Of a DNA stretch of 64,000 bases, positions 1-11,643 are shown piece after piece; the first letter of the stretch is position 1; every line of letters begins with the position of its first letter. The stretch spans positions 7,769,640-7,833,639 of the forward strand of contig CM072152.1 in the NCBI GenBank assembly GCA_036850595.1, in the 5' to 3' direction. The position numbers were made by a program, and so were the translations under genes. A model generated the notes under the pieces. It searched no databases. It was not told where the DNA came from and saw only the letters and a list, made by a program, of their open reading frames with translations. The stretch is from Rhyacichthys aspro. Lineage: Eukaryota; Chordata; Actinopteri; Gobiiformes; Rhyacichthyidae.

Positions 1-159
1 CAATGCCACACACAAAAACATTGTCAATTTAATATTTTTGTGCAATCAATCGACTTTTGGTTCAACCACCTTTAAATAGCAATTTTGTTATGATCTGTAG
101 TTACAATAATACCAAATTGTAACATTTTGGAGTCGGGCCTGGTATGGAAGTGGGTGAAG

Positions 160-353
160 GGGGGGGAGTTCAGAGGTCATGAATGTGTTGTCTTTGTGTA
201 AAGAAGTGGAGCTCGGTCTGATCTCACATCACTCTTCCCTCTTCCCCGAGTCCTTTCTAAACTCTCCCCCGGGTCTCTACCCTCCCGAACCTCTCCCCTT
301 CTACCCTTACAACCCCAACCCTCCCCCCGGGTTCTCGCCATCGCGAACATCAG
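160..353 (+). other. pcbp2: Candidate untranslated first exon of pcbp2
   Basis: A pyrimidine-rich stretch (about 225-345) ends in a strong splice donor, CAG|GTGAGT, at 353/354. The first clear pcbp2 acceptor lies at 1537/1538, so this fits a 5' untranslated exon joined to the exon that carries the start codon. An ATG at 179 opens a frame through this exon, but on splicing to 1538 it meets a TGA after a few codons, before the pcbp2 ATG at 1597. It would therefore be an upstream ORF of about 61 codons and not an N-terminal extension. The transcription start is not visible and the left boundary given here is arbitrary. The exon could belong to another gene upstream of the window. Confidence 0.4.
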
Positions 354-1596
354 GTGAGTTTGATTGGGTGTTTGGTGGCTTTTTTACGATGGTGTAGTTG
401 TTATGATCAGAGAAGTAAAGGATAGAAACGCGCCCAGCAGCTAGCGTGCTAACAGGCCCCACGATGAACACGCGCAAGTACTTAGCTAGCCTGTCCAATC
501 TCGAAGAAGTTTTAGATAAACACCAAATTTTGCAGCTGCTGGTGTCTTTTGTTAAACCCACGCGGACTGAGAAATATAAAGACATACTTTTTCCGTTGTT
601 CTTTTGTATTACCTGCAGATAAAGGAAAGGGAATTAGAAACAAATTGGTTAAAATATGGATGCTAAGCTAAGTAGCCCGCGCATGCTCCATTCATTTTCC
701 CTTCATCACGAACAACCAAGATGCTAACAGGCTAACAGTCATAGTAGAAGCAAGTATCATTATTCTGTAATGCACAAGGAGGCAAATTATTCCCTTATGA
801 TTTGTGATAGACTTGTACATTTATGAGAACCTCGTGTTTACAACAAAGTAGAAATGAATGACACTTATTTGACAAAGTTACCTCCTAGCTAGTGATGCCA
901 TCGTTAGCCAACTAGCTAAACGGGCTGACCATCTGCGCAATGATAGAGTTGTAATGTTAACTGTTTATGTGGATTAACTTGTGCCTTTAAAATTATTTTT
1001 TAAGTACGCAATAAAACAAACCAACAGAATGCGCGTAATTTGACGTTTTTTTGACATGCACCACTTATGGTAATAATTTGTATTTATTTATGTTAATATG
1101 TTGCTTTAAACCTTAAACATTAGTATTATTGTAGTTATTGCTTTGCATCACTGTAACCATCCATGTATTACCTGTTCTAGACATCAGAAAAGTCATAAAT
1201 CATTACTCAATTAAACACCAGAAAACTGTAATCAACTAAATATAAATACTGATATTTTCCTATTCAGTTAATATCGGCCTTCTATTAGTAATGGCTACCA
1301 AGAAAAAAAAAGGTCATCATTGTAAATTAAATGTTTATTTAGTGTTAAAGCTATGCTTGTTGTGTTGAGGTCTTTTTTTTAATCTGGTCAGTTCAGTCCA
1401 CCTTATATGCATATCATATTTTACTCTTTATCCCTTGTTCCCCCCTGTTAATATGTTTAAAATAATGTTTTCTCCCAGGGATACTATGCAAGTCTAAGTA
1501 ATTATAATAATAATTTCTACTTGTATCTGTGCTGCAGAAAAAACTTTGTGATCGAAGACCAGACAGCGTGTTAATAGCTACCTTCCAGTGGCAGTT

Positions 1597-4500
1597 ATGG
1601 ACTCCGGTGTGATTGAAGGAGGACTCAATGTCACCCTTACCATAAGGCTTCTCATGCACGGAAAGGTAGGGCCACATATCAGCTGCTCTTGTCAGTCCCA
1701 TTATAATGTCTGACATATTTACAACAATAGACTGGCTGTGAAATTTAGTGGAACCATTTTTAATCAGACTGACAGACTTTCTTGTTGCATCTTGACCCCA
1801 GTTGTGACCTCCTAGTTGTTATGGCAGATGTGGTCTGATTAAAGATACTCTTGTAAATTTCTCCTTTTCAAAAGCAGTTCTACGTGCTATATTTAATGTC
1901 ACTGATACAGGCAATGCTGTTTGTGCCACAGATGTTCAAATATCTTTATTTACTGATATTGACCCAAGGTTATAATGTTTGAACTATGGTTGGCTTTTAA
2001 TAATCCTTCTTTTCTTCTTTTTTTTTTTCTTTTTCAGGAAGTGGGAAGCATAATTGGAAAGGTACATATCATTACTTACTGTTGTATCTGTATTTTATTC
2101 AATCTCATGTTTATACCTTAACTTATGTTGTTTGGAATTTCAGAAAGGTGAAACTGTAAAGAAGATGAGAGAAGAGGTGAGGTGTTGTTTTTAACTAAAT
2201 TTTCTTACCCTTTACAGACCTGGCATTATAGTGGCTGAAATGTAACCTGTTTGCATAATAAAAAACTTCAATGTATTCTTGCATTCTTATCGCCTTTAGA
2301 GTGGGGCTCGCATCAATATCTCTGAGGGCAATTGTCCTGAGAGGATTATTACATTGGCAGGGCCAACAACCGCCATCTTTAAAGCCTTCTCCATGATCAT
2401 TGAAAAGCTAGAAGAGGTGAGAGTAATTTTTAAAAATCTTTTAAGTATTTTATTTCGATGCAAAACCAATGAGTTGTTTGAATAAAACTTAATACTCTTC
2501 TATTTTATTTTAGGACATAAGTAGCTCAATGACAAATAGCACAGCCACCAGCAAGCCCCCAGTGACACTCCGCATCGTAGTGCCTGCCAGCCAGTGTGGT
2601 TCTCTCATTGGTAAAGGTGGCTGCAAGATAAAGGAAATCCGAGAAGTACGCTAAAATACATAATACCCATCACCATGGCATTTATTGGGATGGTTTATTG
2701 CATTTTCTGATGCAAACTGACTACTAGTGTTGTAGCTTTCATCTCAACATACTTTACTTGTATACAGACAACCGGAGCTCAGGTACAAGTGGCAGGGGAC
2801 ATGCTCCCTAACTCCACAGAGCGTGCCATCACTATTGCTGGCACTCCACAATCTATAATTGAGTGTGTGAAGCAGATCTGCGTGGTCATGCTTGAGGTAA
2901 GAGGACACTGAGAAAATAATATTTCAACTAAGTATTTACAACCCAGACATACATTTGTGTAGTGTAACACAACTTCCCAAACCGTTGTTTTTGCTAACAT
3001 ATTAAGATATTTTTGTGCAGTCTCCACCAAAGGGGGTCACAATTCCCTATCGACCGAAGCCCTCAGGATCCCCAGTCATCTTTGCAGGTGGACAGGTAAA
3101 ACCTGGCTGAGAGCCATAAATCATACTTATTTTTTAGGTTTTTTGTATGTGTTTAATATAAACTCCAGTTCAAATGAGATGTATGTTAGGAACAATAACT
3201 GTGGGGCACCTGCTGTAGTCTAGTATCACTACAAATAACATTTCTAATGAATAAAGGCTACACAGGAAAATGTTGTGAACAACTCTTATAGTTTTTATGA
3301 TCAGCAGTTTCAGTACTATAATCACAACATTTTTCCAAAAAAGCTCAATGTCTTGCCTGATTTTCTGTAAGCTAGTGGCTCAATTCCCACTATTGTTATT
3401 TGTTACTTTGAACAATCGCTGTCTGGTGCTTTTTGGCTTAACAAAGACCTTTAATTGTACTAAATACCCTTTATTCTTTCAAACAATCCTTTGCTTCTCT
3501 TTTGCTCTGAATGCTGCTGTTTATCTCTGTGGAAGTTTATGCTATGTGGAGAATTTCGGGGCATGCATGTTTGACTGTATTCATTAGTGCATCAGTTAAT
3601 GTGGTCTCTATATACATACACACATGCAGGGAGAGTAAAGTGACCGAAGCAGAAACGCAGCCTGTGAAAGCTTTGTTTTCATTTGTTTCAGGCATATGCC
3701 GTACAAGGACAACATGCGATTCCACAGCCAGATGTAAGTGCAGTAGCTATTTTTACATGACCCACGCCCATAATTACAAATACCCAAAATGTGTGCCCAC
3801 TCACCCATACCCCCATTATAGAGCTAAAACAGTCTAAAAATGTTGTTTGAGTATACCTACCTTCAACACTGAAACCTTGTGAGAAGTGCAGTATAGTGTA
3901 TACTGTATGTATGTACACTTGCTCATGACCTGTTCCTGCTGCTCGCGCCATTTTCGATCTTGTCTTGCATACCTCATTTATTCCTTTTGTATAAATAATA
4001 TTTTTCATCTTTAACTTTTTTTTTTCCTCTTATCTGATGCTCTGTCCACTTGTCTCTCTGATCTTTGCCTCTTGTTTATGAGCTATAGATTTTCTGTCAG
4101 GATTATGGATAGACATTAGTATGGTTGCCCTTGTACAATAAGACTAGAGAGAAGATGTATCATTGTGCAGTGTATTTATAGTGCATATGAACTACACATG
4201 ATCACATGTAATGATCTGACTGTGTAATGTTGAGGTAAGACTGAACATGTACATTGTAGATAGCTGTAATGGATATAGCAAAAAAAGATAGTGTTTGGAT
4301 TATACGGATTGTTGGTTATAGCTGTATGTGTACAGCAGTTCTTTTAGTTTGATGTACCTATACTGACTGATATTTGTTTTTTCCTCCTCCTCATGTTTTC
4401 CATTCCTGACATTTCTTTCCCTGCCTCCTCTCTCACTCTCACAGTCTTCCTCTGCTGCTATCTCTCCACAGCTCACCAAGCTTCATCAGTTGGCTATGCA

Positions 4501-7104
4501 GCAGAGTCCCTTCCCCATTGCAGCGAGCACTACGGGATTTACTGGTAGGCATAATTAAACTAAACTAAAGTGCATTAAATTAATTTATGAATTAATTTTA
4601 TTTATTTTGATTCCACATTACAACACAAACTTTTACTGAAATAATATCAAAACCTGAAGTGTGTTCATATTTATCATTGGTTTTTTTAACATTTGTCAGG
4701 AATAGATGCTTCTTCTCAAACCACTTCCCATGAGATGACCATTCCAAATGACGTAAGTCGGTATTTTAGGTGTCAAAGCATGAGTTTCAACATGGTGGAT
4801 TTACTTCACTCAACCATACTTTCACTCCTCTCTCCTTTTAGCTCATTGGATGCATCATTGGACGCCAAGGGGCTAAGATCAACGAAATCAGGCAAATGTC
4901 AGGTGCGCAGATCAAGATTGCGAATCCAGTAGATGGCTCAACTGATCGCCAGGTCACCATCACAGGCTCTCCTGCCAGCATAAGTCTCGCAGAGTACCTC
5001 ATCAACGCCAGGTGAGTGAAAATGACCCTGTAACATATACACCTGCATTAGAAATAAAGAATGTATATTGAGGGAGTACAACCAAAATGCTGCAAGTGAC
5101 ATTTCACCAACTACACATCATATTTAGAGATAATTTAGTCCTAAATGATAAAATACTCATACACACAAATGGCTGACTTTTGATGTAACAATTTTTGTAT
5201 TTCTTATTAACATGCATATCTTTCTACATTTTTAATTTGAGAAAAAAGATAGGCTCCAATATGCACTTAATTCCTTTTAGCCCGGACATTAGTTTTTTTC
5301 TTAACTTTAGATCAATTAACGGTAGTCTTGTGATTATTAAGGCAGTAAAAAGAGCTTTCAATTTGATATTCATATCAAAATTTTGCCCAAACTGTCACTT
5401 GTGCCCTTTTGGTTCTTATCCCTCCATATTCATTATTATATACCTATATTTCATTTCAATTCCCCCGTTCTCTTATTCAACTTCTCTTGAGGGAAAAAAA
5501 AATATGATTACCACTTTTGAATGATGCTACTTGTATTTTACTTTCAAACTTAGCAAAGTTTGCAGTATTAATCTTTAGTTATTTTCTTCAATTCTACTAA
5601 TCATTGTGTTTGGTGTCTGTCTGCAATTGAATTTAACCTCCTCCATCATATTTTCTTTTCTTTATTTTTTTCATTTTATTATTTAAAAAAAATGCATTTT
5701 GTCCTGTCCCTGAGTAATTCCCCTCCTTTGACCTCCCCTCCCTAACTCCTGAACCCATAACCCCTCATTGCTCACCAGCCTGCCCTGTGACCCATCCCGA
5801 CTGTGTTGTCCCTCTCTCCTTGTCTCTCTTTCTACAGTGTAGAGTCCTCTAAACCTCCTCCCTCCTCCTCCTCCTTGAACCCTGAACAGACCACCTCCGC
5901 TACTACTACCACCAATACCACTACTACTACTACCACCACCACCTCCTCTGCTGCTAGCTCCTCCTTCTCTTCCTCCTCTTCCTCCTCCTGTGTGGTGCCC
6001 CCCTCAGCCTCCATTCCTCTATCTTCCACTTCCTCCACTGACTCCCTGCTTCCCAGCTCTCCTGCCTGTGTGTCGAGTCTCCTCAGTCTCAAGCCCCTTC
6101 CACTCCTGGCCCTCCATGTTGTCAGCGGGGCCAGTAACCCCGCACATCCAGTCCCCCCTGAGCCCAAAATCGCCCCCGAGCTGGGCTCCAAGTCTAAAAG
6201 GCGAAGGCTCTCCCCTTACTAATGATGGAAGCATAAGTCATCTACTACTAAAGTACTGACAATGCTTTTTGTTGTCTGTACCTGCACTTGCTTTTGTAAC
6301 TGGCTGTGCCATGCCACGCTTATTATTACAATGGCAAAAAACGCACACAAGTTTTACTCAGCCACAATAGTGGTTGTTGCCATATAAAATAGATACAGTA
6401 AATGTAGCTTGATTTGGCCTGTGTGACATGTTAAGTGCGTTATTTTCAGAGGAATTTGAACTTGGCATGGACAGAATGATTTTAAGCATTTCTCTAATTG
6501 CAAGCTCTGCTCAGGTAGCAGCTCTTTTAAAGATGTCACCTTGTATTTATGTGAATGGTTTTCTTGTAGTGACAACTGTTAGGTGTCATACTAACGGGAA
6601 TATTTATGCTTTCTTTGATTTGAATATGTTAATGTAATCTGCCCTCAGGTATCAAAGGCACCAAATCACCTTTAGATAAAGACAAAACATTGTACAGGTT
6701 TAGGTTCAATTAGGTGTTTCCTTAGTGTTTGACCTTTGATTAGGTGTCAGCAAATGTCATCAAGTTGACCTCTCGACCTTCATTAAGTACAAAAACAAGG
6801 AACAGGAAGTTATGCTCGTAGCTTTAGCCTGACTTTCTTTGACAAAATACTAGACTCTTTTTAGTTTGAATTCTGGTTCATTGCTAATTTGTATGGGTAT
6901 TTGTTCAATGTTTTTCATTCACATTTGGACATAACTTTTTAGAACAATGTATAGTATTAAATGTAATGTATAGTAAACGGATTTGACCTTGTCTATCTGA
7001 TTGCATGCCTTATTTTCTCTCCCTCCTTGGTCTCCCGGTGTGTCTCTCTGTCTCTCTGTGTCTCTAGGCTCACCTCCGAGACCACAGGACTTGCAGCCAA
7101 CTGA
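1597..7104 (+). CDS. pcbp2: Poly(rC)-binding protein 2 (alpha-CP2 / hnRNP E2)
   Basis: Sequence-specific RNA-binding protein that binds C-rich single strands to control mRNA stability, translation and splicing. Coding exons: 1597-1665 (exon begins 1538), 2038-2061, 2144-2176, 2300-2416, 2514-2645, 2768-2896, 3021-3095, 3692-3733, 4445-4544, 4700-4752, 4842-5011 and 7068-7104. They total 981 nt, 326 residues, with all junctions GT-AG and in phase. Three KH domains are visible: KH1 (about 13-80) with GKKG at 30-33, KH2 (about 97-165) with GKGG at 114-117, and KH3 (about 252-315) with GRQG at 265-268. The start MDSGVIEGGLNVTLTIRLL matches human PCBP2 (MDTGVIEGG) and not PCBP3. The last exon encodes the usual short tail ending GLAAN. 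The human exon encoding a segment near DRYSTGSDSASF was not found between exons 3021-3095 and 3692-3733. The 3' neighbour map3k12 matches human PCBP2-MAP3K12 synteny. Confidence 0.95.
4445..4471 (+). other. pcbp2: Tandem alternative acceptors in pcbp2
   Basis: The exon that codes the KH2-KH3 linker can begin at 4445 (after a CTCTCACTCTCACAG tract) or at 4472 (after CTCTCCACAG). The two acceptors are 27 nt apart, in frame. The upstream choice adds SSSAAISPQ, and the downstream choice gives the junction D-LTKLHQLAMQQ, as in mammalian PCBP2. Protein length changes from 326 to 317 residues. Seen in the sequence; actual use of both sites is inference. Confidence 0.55.
5838..6222 (+). CDS. pcbp2: Candidate alternative terminal exon of pcbp2 (Ser/Thr/Pro-rich tail)
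   Basis: This exon lies between the KH3 exon (ends 5011, leaving two bases AG) and the usual last exon (7068). It has a good acceptor: TGTCTCTCTTTCTACAG precedes 5838. In the phase imposed by the KH3 exon (AG|T = Ser315) the frame stays open for 127 more residues to a TAA at 6220-6222, which would give a 442-residue protein. The tail is low complexity: Pro/Ser, then a long Thr run, Ser runs, a Leu/Pro stretch, and a basic end, KSKRRRLSPY, that resembles a nuclear localisation signal. The DNA is largely TCC/ACC/ACT trinucleotide repeat, so an open frame could arise by chance. An ATTAAA at 6956-6961 could end such a transcript. Not recognised from any described PCBP isoform I know. Confidence 0.4.
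6956..6961 (+). terminator. Variant poly(A) signal ATTAAA in last pcbp2 intron
   Basis: An ATTAAA hexamer lies 734 nt after the stop of the candidate alternative exon and 107 nt before the constitutive last exon. It could terminate the long-tailed isoform. A single hexamer is weak evidence. Confidence 0.2.
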
Positions 7105-8250
7105 TAAAGACACAGCGTCTGCACTAAATCTCACTTTTATACTATTGGTTATTGTACAGCAGTCAATGCAACTATCCAATTTAAGAGTCTATATATTATA
7201 GCACCTCTTCCTTTTTGTTGAAAATCATGTCAACGGCCACTGATTTAATCTGCTGCATTTTCTATTTATTTTGTTTTTGATTTTAGTGTAACAACTCCTA
7301 AAATTAGGGTTTTAATTCCTCTTCTCAGTTAAGTGGGAGGTTTTCATTGTTAGATTTTTTTTTTTTATGGTTCCCTTGCTTTCTTTGCTTTTTTTTTTGC
7401 CACCACAGAGGAGTATAGTTTGAAATCTCTGGATAGGCATTTAGATTAAGTTTTTTGTACAGTCTTTATTTTTCTTTCAAGACACAAACTGAAGCATCAA
7501 AAAGGAATAGTGACTGTTTATTCTATCTTTATAAACCTAGTTTTCTCACCCAGTTTCAACGTTTCTGTATTTGTGTCCATAATCAGATAATTTAGACAAA
7601 CCGTTGTGACCTTTTGTCACTTTTCAATCTAAGTGCTTGTATCATGGATCACACTCGTGTCACTGAGAATATATAGTTGTACATGCACTGTCACTGGTTA
7701 TATTTAATTATGATGAGAAGATGTCCGAATGCTCACAATAAAATTTATCCAGATCATTACAAATGTTTATTGGTCAGCATGTCACCTCTCTCTCCCTCCA
7801 CATGTCATTCCTGTTCCCCCCTCCTCGTCCCAGATCATGTGTTGATATTTTGCTTGGATGGGAGGGTTTTTGGGTTGGGCTTGGCTCTAGGGTTTAGAAG
7901 CAGAGGGATACCCTCGCTTTTTTGTAAAGACTGATATATACTAAAATGTTGAAATATTTGTTTTAAATGGAGGAAATATTTTTTTTAACTACCAAAGGGG
8001 ACTGACTCCTGAACACTGACTGATTTGTTCAATGTGATGAGGCTGAGATCATCGTTTATCTTCTGGAACTAGACAAAGAAAGGGTTGTAAGTTAACACTA
8101 GTTTCCTGCTCTTTGCTTTGCTCAAGTCAGAAAGTTATTTTATTTTTTATTTGCAGGAAAGAACTTTTGTGCACGTTTTTGAGACTGTAGATCTGAGTGC
8201 CACAAAATTGTTTAAAAAAATACAGAAATAAAGATGTGAAATGCTCAAAA
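7105..8250 (+). other. pcbp2: pcbp2 3' UTR with two poly(A) signals
   Basis: The AT-rich region after the pcbp2 stop contains AATAAA at 7737-7742 and again at 8227-8232. The second is followed by a GTGTCC/GGTTTATT stretch that can serve as the downstream element. This predicts 3' UTRs of roughly 0.65 and 1.15 kb. No other gene is seen here. Confidence 0.6.
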
Positions 8251-9461
8251 CACCACGTGTCCTTAAGGTTTATTCACACAGATTGCATTTTATGATTTTT
8301 TATTTTAAATTGATTCTTAAATATATTATACAATGTAACGCAGTATAAAAAAAGCAAATGTTTCATTTCATATATGGTAGTTACAATCAGCATCATGGGA
8401 AATCAGTACCTCTGTGATTGTAACACTAGAGGGCAGTAGTTTTGCTTTTGGCAATATCCCACCCTGCACGTGGCTGGGTAATGTAGATCCTGAAAATATT
8501 CAACTGTGTAACGTTTTAGAGTGAAAAGTTCGAAAGAAAAAAAAGGATAAGAAATGAAAGCTGCCGTTTGTAGCTTATTGAGTTTGGAACCAATGACCTG
8601 ATCAGAATGAAGGAAACAGGATGTGACTGTGCTGTGTATTCATGCAAGACTCCTCAAGGGACAACACCAAAAGCATCTTCTGTGGATTGTTTGAGGGAGC
8701 TTTGAATATCCTCCCAACCTTCACAGACTAATATTTTGTCACTTACTGATTTGAAAGATTTAGATGTGTTAATTCTCAGTGAATCAATTATAGTTTGGGT
8801 GGGAGCATTACTTTGTTACAGTTTTACTGCCCATTCAGAAGGTACAAATGGGCACTAAAATCATAATCTAAAAATATTCTGGTCCATTTAGGTGCTTGTT
8901 GTCCTTGTCATCTATTTGCCATATTTTATTATCTGCCACTCTCCAAAAGCATGCTTTTGGTGGTATATCTTATTGGTATTGCAATTTAATACAGTAAGCA
9001 ATGCAATACTTCTGTCCAGCACAGAACCAGTGTTTGACCATTTGCCCCACAATACAATGACCATACCAAAGCAGACATATTGCTTTTTTTTGTTCACGTA
9101 ATCTATATTTTTGTTGTTAAGCTCAGACAATAACAGCAGGTACAAAGGTACATTCTACAACCACCAGCTTTTTGAGGTTCAAAGAAAAACTGGCGCGACC
9201 TAATTAAAAACATCAGCACCTTTTTTTAAATTATACAATCTCACATTTTAGAAAATTTGTTCCATTTTACATCACATACAGTATTTACACAGTAAAAATC
9301 TTAAAACAAGTAAAAAAAACATCAATAATGAATGAATGCAATAAATAAAAGTGTAAACCACTTCAAAATAATGTAAACATGGTTTCAATCCGGTCAACAT
9401 ATTCCCTGTAAAGTAAACAATAAGTTAATCAGTGCATCAGGTTTTGACAGAAAATGTCACA
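8251..9461. other. Intergenic region between convergent pcbp2 and map3k12
   Basis: No coding exon is supported. The stretch holds a CTCF-like motif at 8424-8436 and minus-strand AATAAA hexamers (for example 8925-8930 and 8269-8274) that could serve as distal map3k12 poly(A) sites. If they are used, the two transcripts approach or overlap tail to tail. Confidence 0.5.
8424..8436 (+). promoter_or_regulatory. CTCF-like motif (CACTAGAGGGCAG)
   Basis: The motif matches the core CTCF consensus CCASYAGRKGGCRS at every position except the first. It lies just past the pcbp2 poly(A) site, between two convergent genes, a common insulator position. Occupancy is not shown by sequence. Confidence 0.4.
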
Positions 9462-9814
9462 TTTATTAAAAAAAAAAATTAAGTGCAAGCAGCAACGTCA
9501 TAGGCCATTCATATTGACACTTACGGAAACCCTGATAGATTTTTGTTCAGTTTTGTCGTATGGAAAATAATTCAGACATTTTTCAGACAGGTTAAAAATA
9601 CTAATTGACATGGAAGATGACACATTAATTAAACGTAAAACATTTCAGACCTCTTTCGACTGAGTTTTTTAAATATATTGTTCCATAGCTCTCTGGCCTG
9701 TCTCTTACACTAGAGCTAGTACCATCTGTGCTAAACACCAGCTTTGTCCCACTGAGAGTCTCTGCTCTGCTCTGTGTGAAGATAAAGGGATGTTTCGAGG
9801 CCAGAGTGCAGTGT
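9462..9814 (-). other. map3k12: map3k12 3' UTR and poly(A) signal
   Basis: Downstream (leftward) of the map3k12 stop at 9815-9817 the first canonical minus-strand AATAAA is at 9462-9467, giving a 3' UTR of about 370 nt. More distal hexamers, such as 8925-8930, are possible alternatives. Confidence 0.4.
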
Positions 9815-11611
9815 TCACCAGTTGTTTGGAGGTTGGCTTGGGTCTCCACTGCACGAGTGATCCAATTCAGCACTGTCACAGTCAGAGTCATCATACAGGC
9901 CCTGGATTAAAACACAGACATTTGTCAGACAGTTGTCTCGTTTTCTGTAGCATGCTGTGATGTTGTATCTCCATTTGTCTTACCTCATAATTTAGGTCAT
10001 TTGAAGCGAGCTGGCTCTTGACTTGTCTGAGAACAGCTTCTTTCTCAGACAGTCCATCAGAGCCCAGCTGTGTCGGGTCAGACGGGTCGGCGGGGATCTC
10101 CGAGCCTTGAGAAAGGAGGTCATCGCTTTTGTCGTCCAGACGCTCATCAGTGTTAGTGCTGACCACATCAGGTGTGCCACTGTGAGAGTGATCGGTGGTG
10201 TTTCCCTCCTCGCCATCTGAGACTGACAAGTTCTCTGAGCTGAAGGTCGACAGGGACTGACACTTGGTCATGCTCACAGTACGCCTGGGTTTTGATTAGA
10301 AACATCAGACACATAATTTATACAAATGGAAATAAATTGGATATAAATAAATATATAACATGGACAGAGATATGCTATTGGTAAAATAGAGGACAAATTC
10401 TAATGCCTCATAAGTGAAAATTTCAGTTGATATTACCATAATCTACACTTTGAATGAATGTAATGCTAGTATTAATGAAATCAATGTATAAAGTGTTGAA
10501 AATGTGTGCTTACCGTCTCCTTGGCAATTCCACTTCACTGTCCACTTCTCCTTCCTCTTCCTCTGATGATACTCCACGTCTCTGAAGTTAATAAATAGAG
10601 ATTTTGTTATACATAGAAAAAAAAACAATGATGATAATAACCATTACTATGTGGTAAAGTAACATTTTTAATTCTCACCTGGCTGCGTGTGACTGCTGCC
10701 CTGTAGAGCAGTGCTGCAGGTGTGAGGCGTTGACTTCTGGGGGAGCGTGTGATCACTGTTCCCTCCTCCTTCTCCTCACCATCTACTGGAACACGAGTAC
10801 TGCCCAGCACTGAGGTCCTCCCGGCAGCAGCCCCCCTGCCACACGGAGAGTCCGGGCTGCTGGAAAAGGGAATGGATGCTGCATCCTCGCTGGGCGTGTC
10901 ACTGCGTGGAGGTGTTTCTACCAAGTCATCAGTCCCTACACCCACATCAGCCCCCTCCCCGCGCCCCTCAGTCCGACTCTCCTCCAGCCCAGAGGCGCTC
11001 TGACTGCCCGCTCGGTCCAGCCCTGGTTTCACTTGCCCCTTCCTGCGGCCTTCAGCCTCTAAAGTGGTTGAAATGAGATCAGGGCTGGAAGAGGACATCT
11101 TCTTGAGCAGCAGGTCGTGCTGCAGGCCCTTAAGGGCTGCACTACGATCCAAATGCTGCTTGCTGCTAGGAACTGAGCAGGTGGCATTGACCATTGCTAA
11201 TGACGAGGACAGTGTTGCCTTCAGCTGAGCTAAATCTCCACTGCTGCCTTTGCCAGCCTTCCTGTAGCGAGGTTTCCCTCTGCGCGTTCTTCCAGGAGAT
11301 GTAGAGCCCTTGTTGGGGATTGTGACCTGAGTCATGGATGAATCCAGTTTGGGAAGGATGACTTCAGACTTAAGTAAGTCTGGCCTGGATAAAAATAACA
11401 CATATAAGTCTACAACAAAATGTAAAATTTTGTAAAAGTGTTTGGTTTATTGCAAACTGTCCAGAAAAGACATTCTCACTAAAATATTTAATTCAAGCAA
11501 GATTACATTTTGATTTGTTGTATTCTGGAGCCAGAGTGAAAGCAGTCACTCCCCATCTTCACATAGCTTATTTGACATCTTAGATTTTCCAAAATCTACT
11601 CAAACATCATC

Positions 11612-11643
<32 letters not shown>

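Noticed and set aside
5832..6191. 119-codon minus-strand frame rich in Glu and Val
   Set aside because: It is the complement of the TCC/ACC trinucleotide repeats. The plus-strand frame has a splice-site match and this one has none.
1597..7104. Assignment to pcbp3 or pcbp4
   Set aside because: The N-terminus (MDSGVIEGG), the SSSMTNST segment and the map3k12 neighbour match PCBP2; PCBP3 has different linker and N-terminal sequence.
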